Source of the DNA: Lactarius indigo
Lineage: Eukaryota > Basidiomycota > Agaricomycetes > Russulales > Russulaceae
Assembly (NCBI GenBank): GCA_025766275.1
Contig: JAFKAC010000149.1
Location: forward strand, 48,812-112,811
Length of the DNA: 64,000 bases
Reading direction: 5' to 3'
Below the pieces are notes generated by a model, which saw only the letters and a program-made list of their open reading frames with translations, did not search any database and was not told the DNA's origin. The position numbers and the translations under genes were made by a program. Below are positions 63,481 to 64,000 of this stretch, piece after piece (positions within the stretch are counted from its first letter, which is position 1; each line of letters opens with the position of its first letter).

Positions 63481-64000
63481 CCGCACGCACATAATGATCA
63501 GCGGTGGCTTATGTAATTGATACCCCCAGCTGACGGTGAGAATCTTCTGTGATTCATACTCAGCCGGCGCCGGCCGACGTCGGAGAATCCGACGTAATTG
63601 ATAGTCCAACCAGCACCAGCTGGAAGTGGGGTGTCCGCTTTTGATTATTAGCACACACAAGTCGAAACATGCCTCATAGTAACACATATTAGTGATAGGA
63701 AGTACAGGGAATATGGATATACAAGGGACGACAAAAGGAACTCAGTGAATGGATGTGGGGGTATGCTTTGATGGTCTGTTGATTGTGAAACAAGTCAATA
63801 AGATGTTTAGAGAGTTTGGATGAAATTGTAATAAGTCCTTACTACTCCAGGAGTTGGAATCAGTGGTCGTGATCATTATTTGATTGAGGGTAATATTCAC
63901 ATAGAATGAATAGATATAGAAAGGCTATACAAATGTGAAGGGGTTGAAAGATACCATCCCTCATGAATGGACATGACTCGATGCCTAACCAGCTATATAC
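63481..64000. other. no supportable gene
   Basis: GCCGGCGCCGGC-type palindrome near 63564 and AT-rich sequence to the window end; only short frames. Confidence 0.3.

Overview
The window looks like nuclear DNA of a filamentous basidiomycete, most likely an Agaricomycete. The evidence is short GT-AG introns (about 48-75 nt) with CTNAY branch sites, Ty3/gypsy chromoviruses with chromodomain integrases, Plavaka/CACTA-type transposase genes, and proteins that resemble lineage-restricted Agaricomycete hypotheticals. No searches could be run, so family calls rest on motifs and architecture.

Layout. 1-12514 is a nested stack of minus-strand LTR elements: gypsy element 1 (1-~4381) sits in the gag of gypsy A0 (gag 4382-4889, 5' LTR 4909-5420), which sits in a copia-LTR relic (5421-5551), which sits in the 3' LTR of chromovirus B (5552-12514). 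B itself sits in a CACTA-like transposase gene (12515-13808). 13830-18537 is a small gene island: a membrane protein, then a divergent pair (15296-16073 minus, 16210-18537 plus). Decayed gypsy element C fills about 19700-26352, split by a solo LTR at 24342-24864, with three unusual ORFs upstream (26349-29087). 29087-32098 is an apparent fossil chromosome end: plant-type TTTAGGG tracts alternate with antisense retroelement pieces, including a 5'-truncated Penelope-like RT without a GIY-YIG domain. A 486-bp near-perfect palindrome (32141-32626) follows.

33347-36486 holds gypsy D (integrase end plus a third ORF), followed by LTR debris and nested solo LTRs to 39792. 40295-45510 holds one or two intron-bearing genes of unknown function; one intron (41873-42767) contains a palindromic satellite array that shares sequence with the 32-kb palindrome. 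45831-46771 is a hAT-like inverted-repeat element. A tyrosine-recombinase relic split by a solo LTR lies near 47.0-48.0 kb, and another solo LTR at 48707-49121. A Plavaka-like transposase gene occupies 49138-53215. 54.1-56.7 kb is diverged repeat DNA into which a structurally complete Ty1/copia element (56734-63067, TSD GCATG) inserted.

How it works together. Almost everything is transposon-derived. Two chromovirus families carry an LTR 11-mer exactly complementary to the sequence just after the 5' LTR, the signature of Tf1/sushi-type self-priming. Two carry a homologous extra ORF after integrase. Coding regions are broken by frameshifts and stops; in element C the stops are largely TGA where a conserved Arg is expected, pointing to C-to-T decay at CpG.
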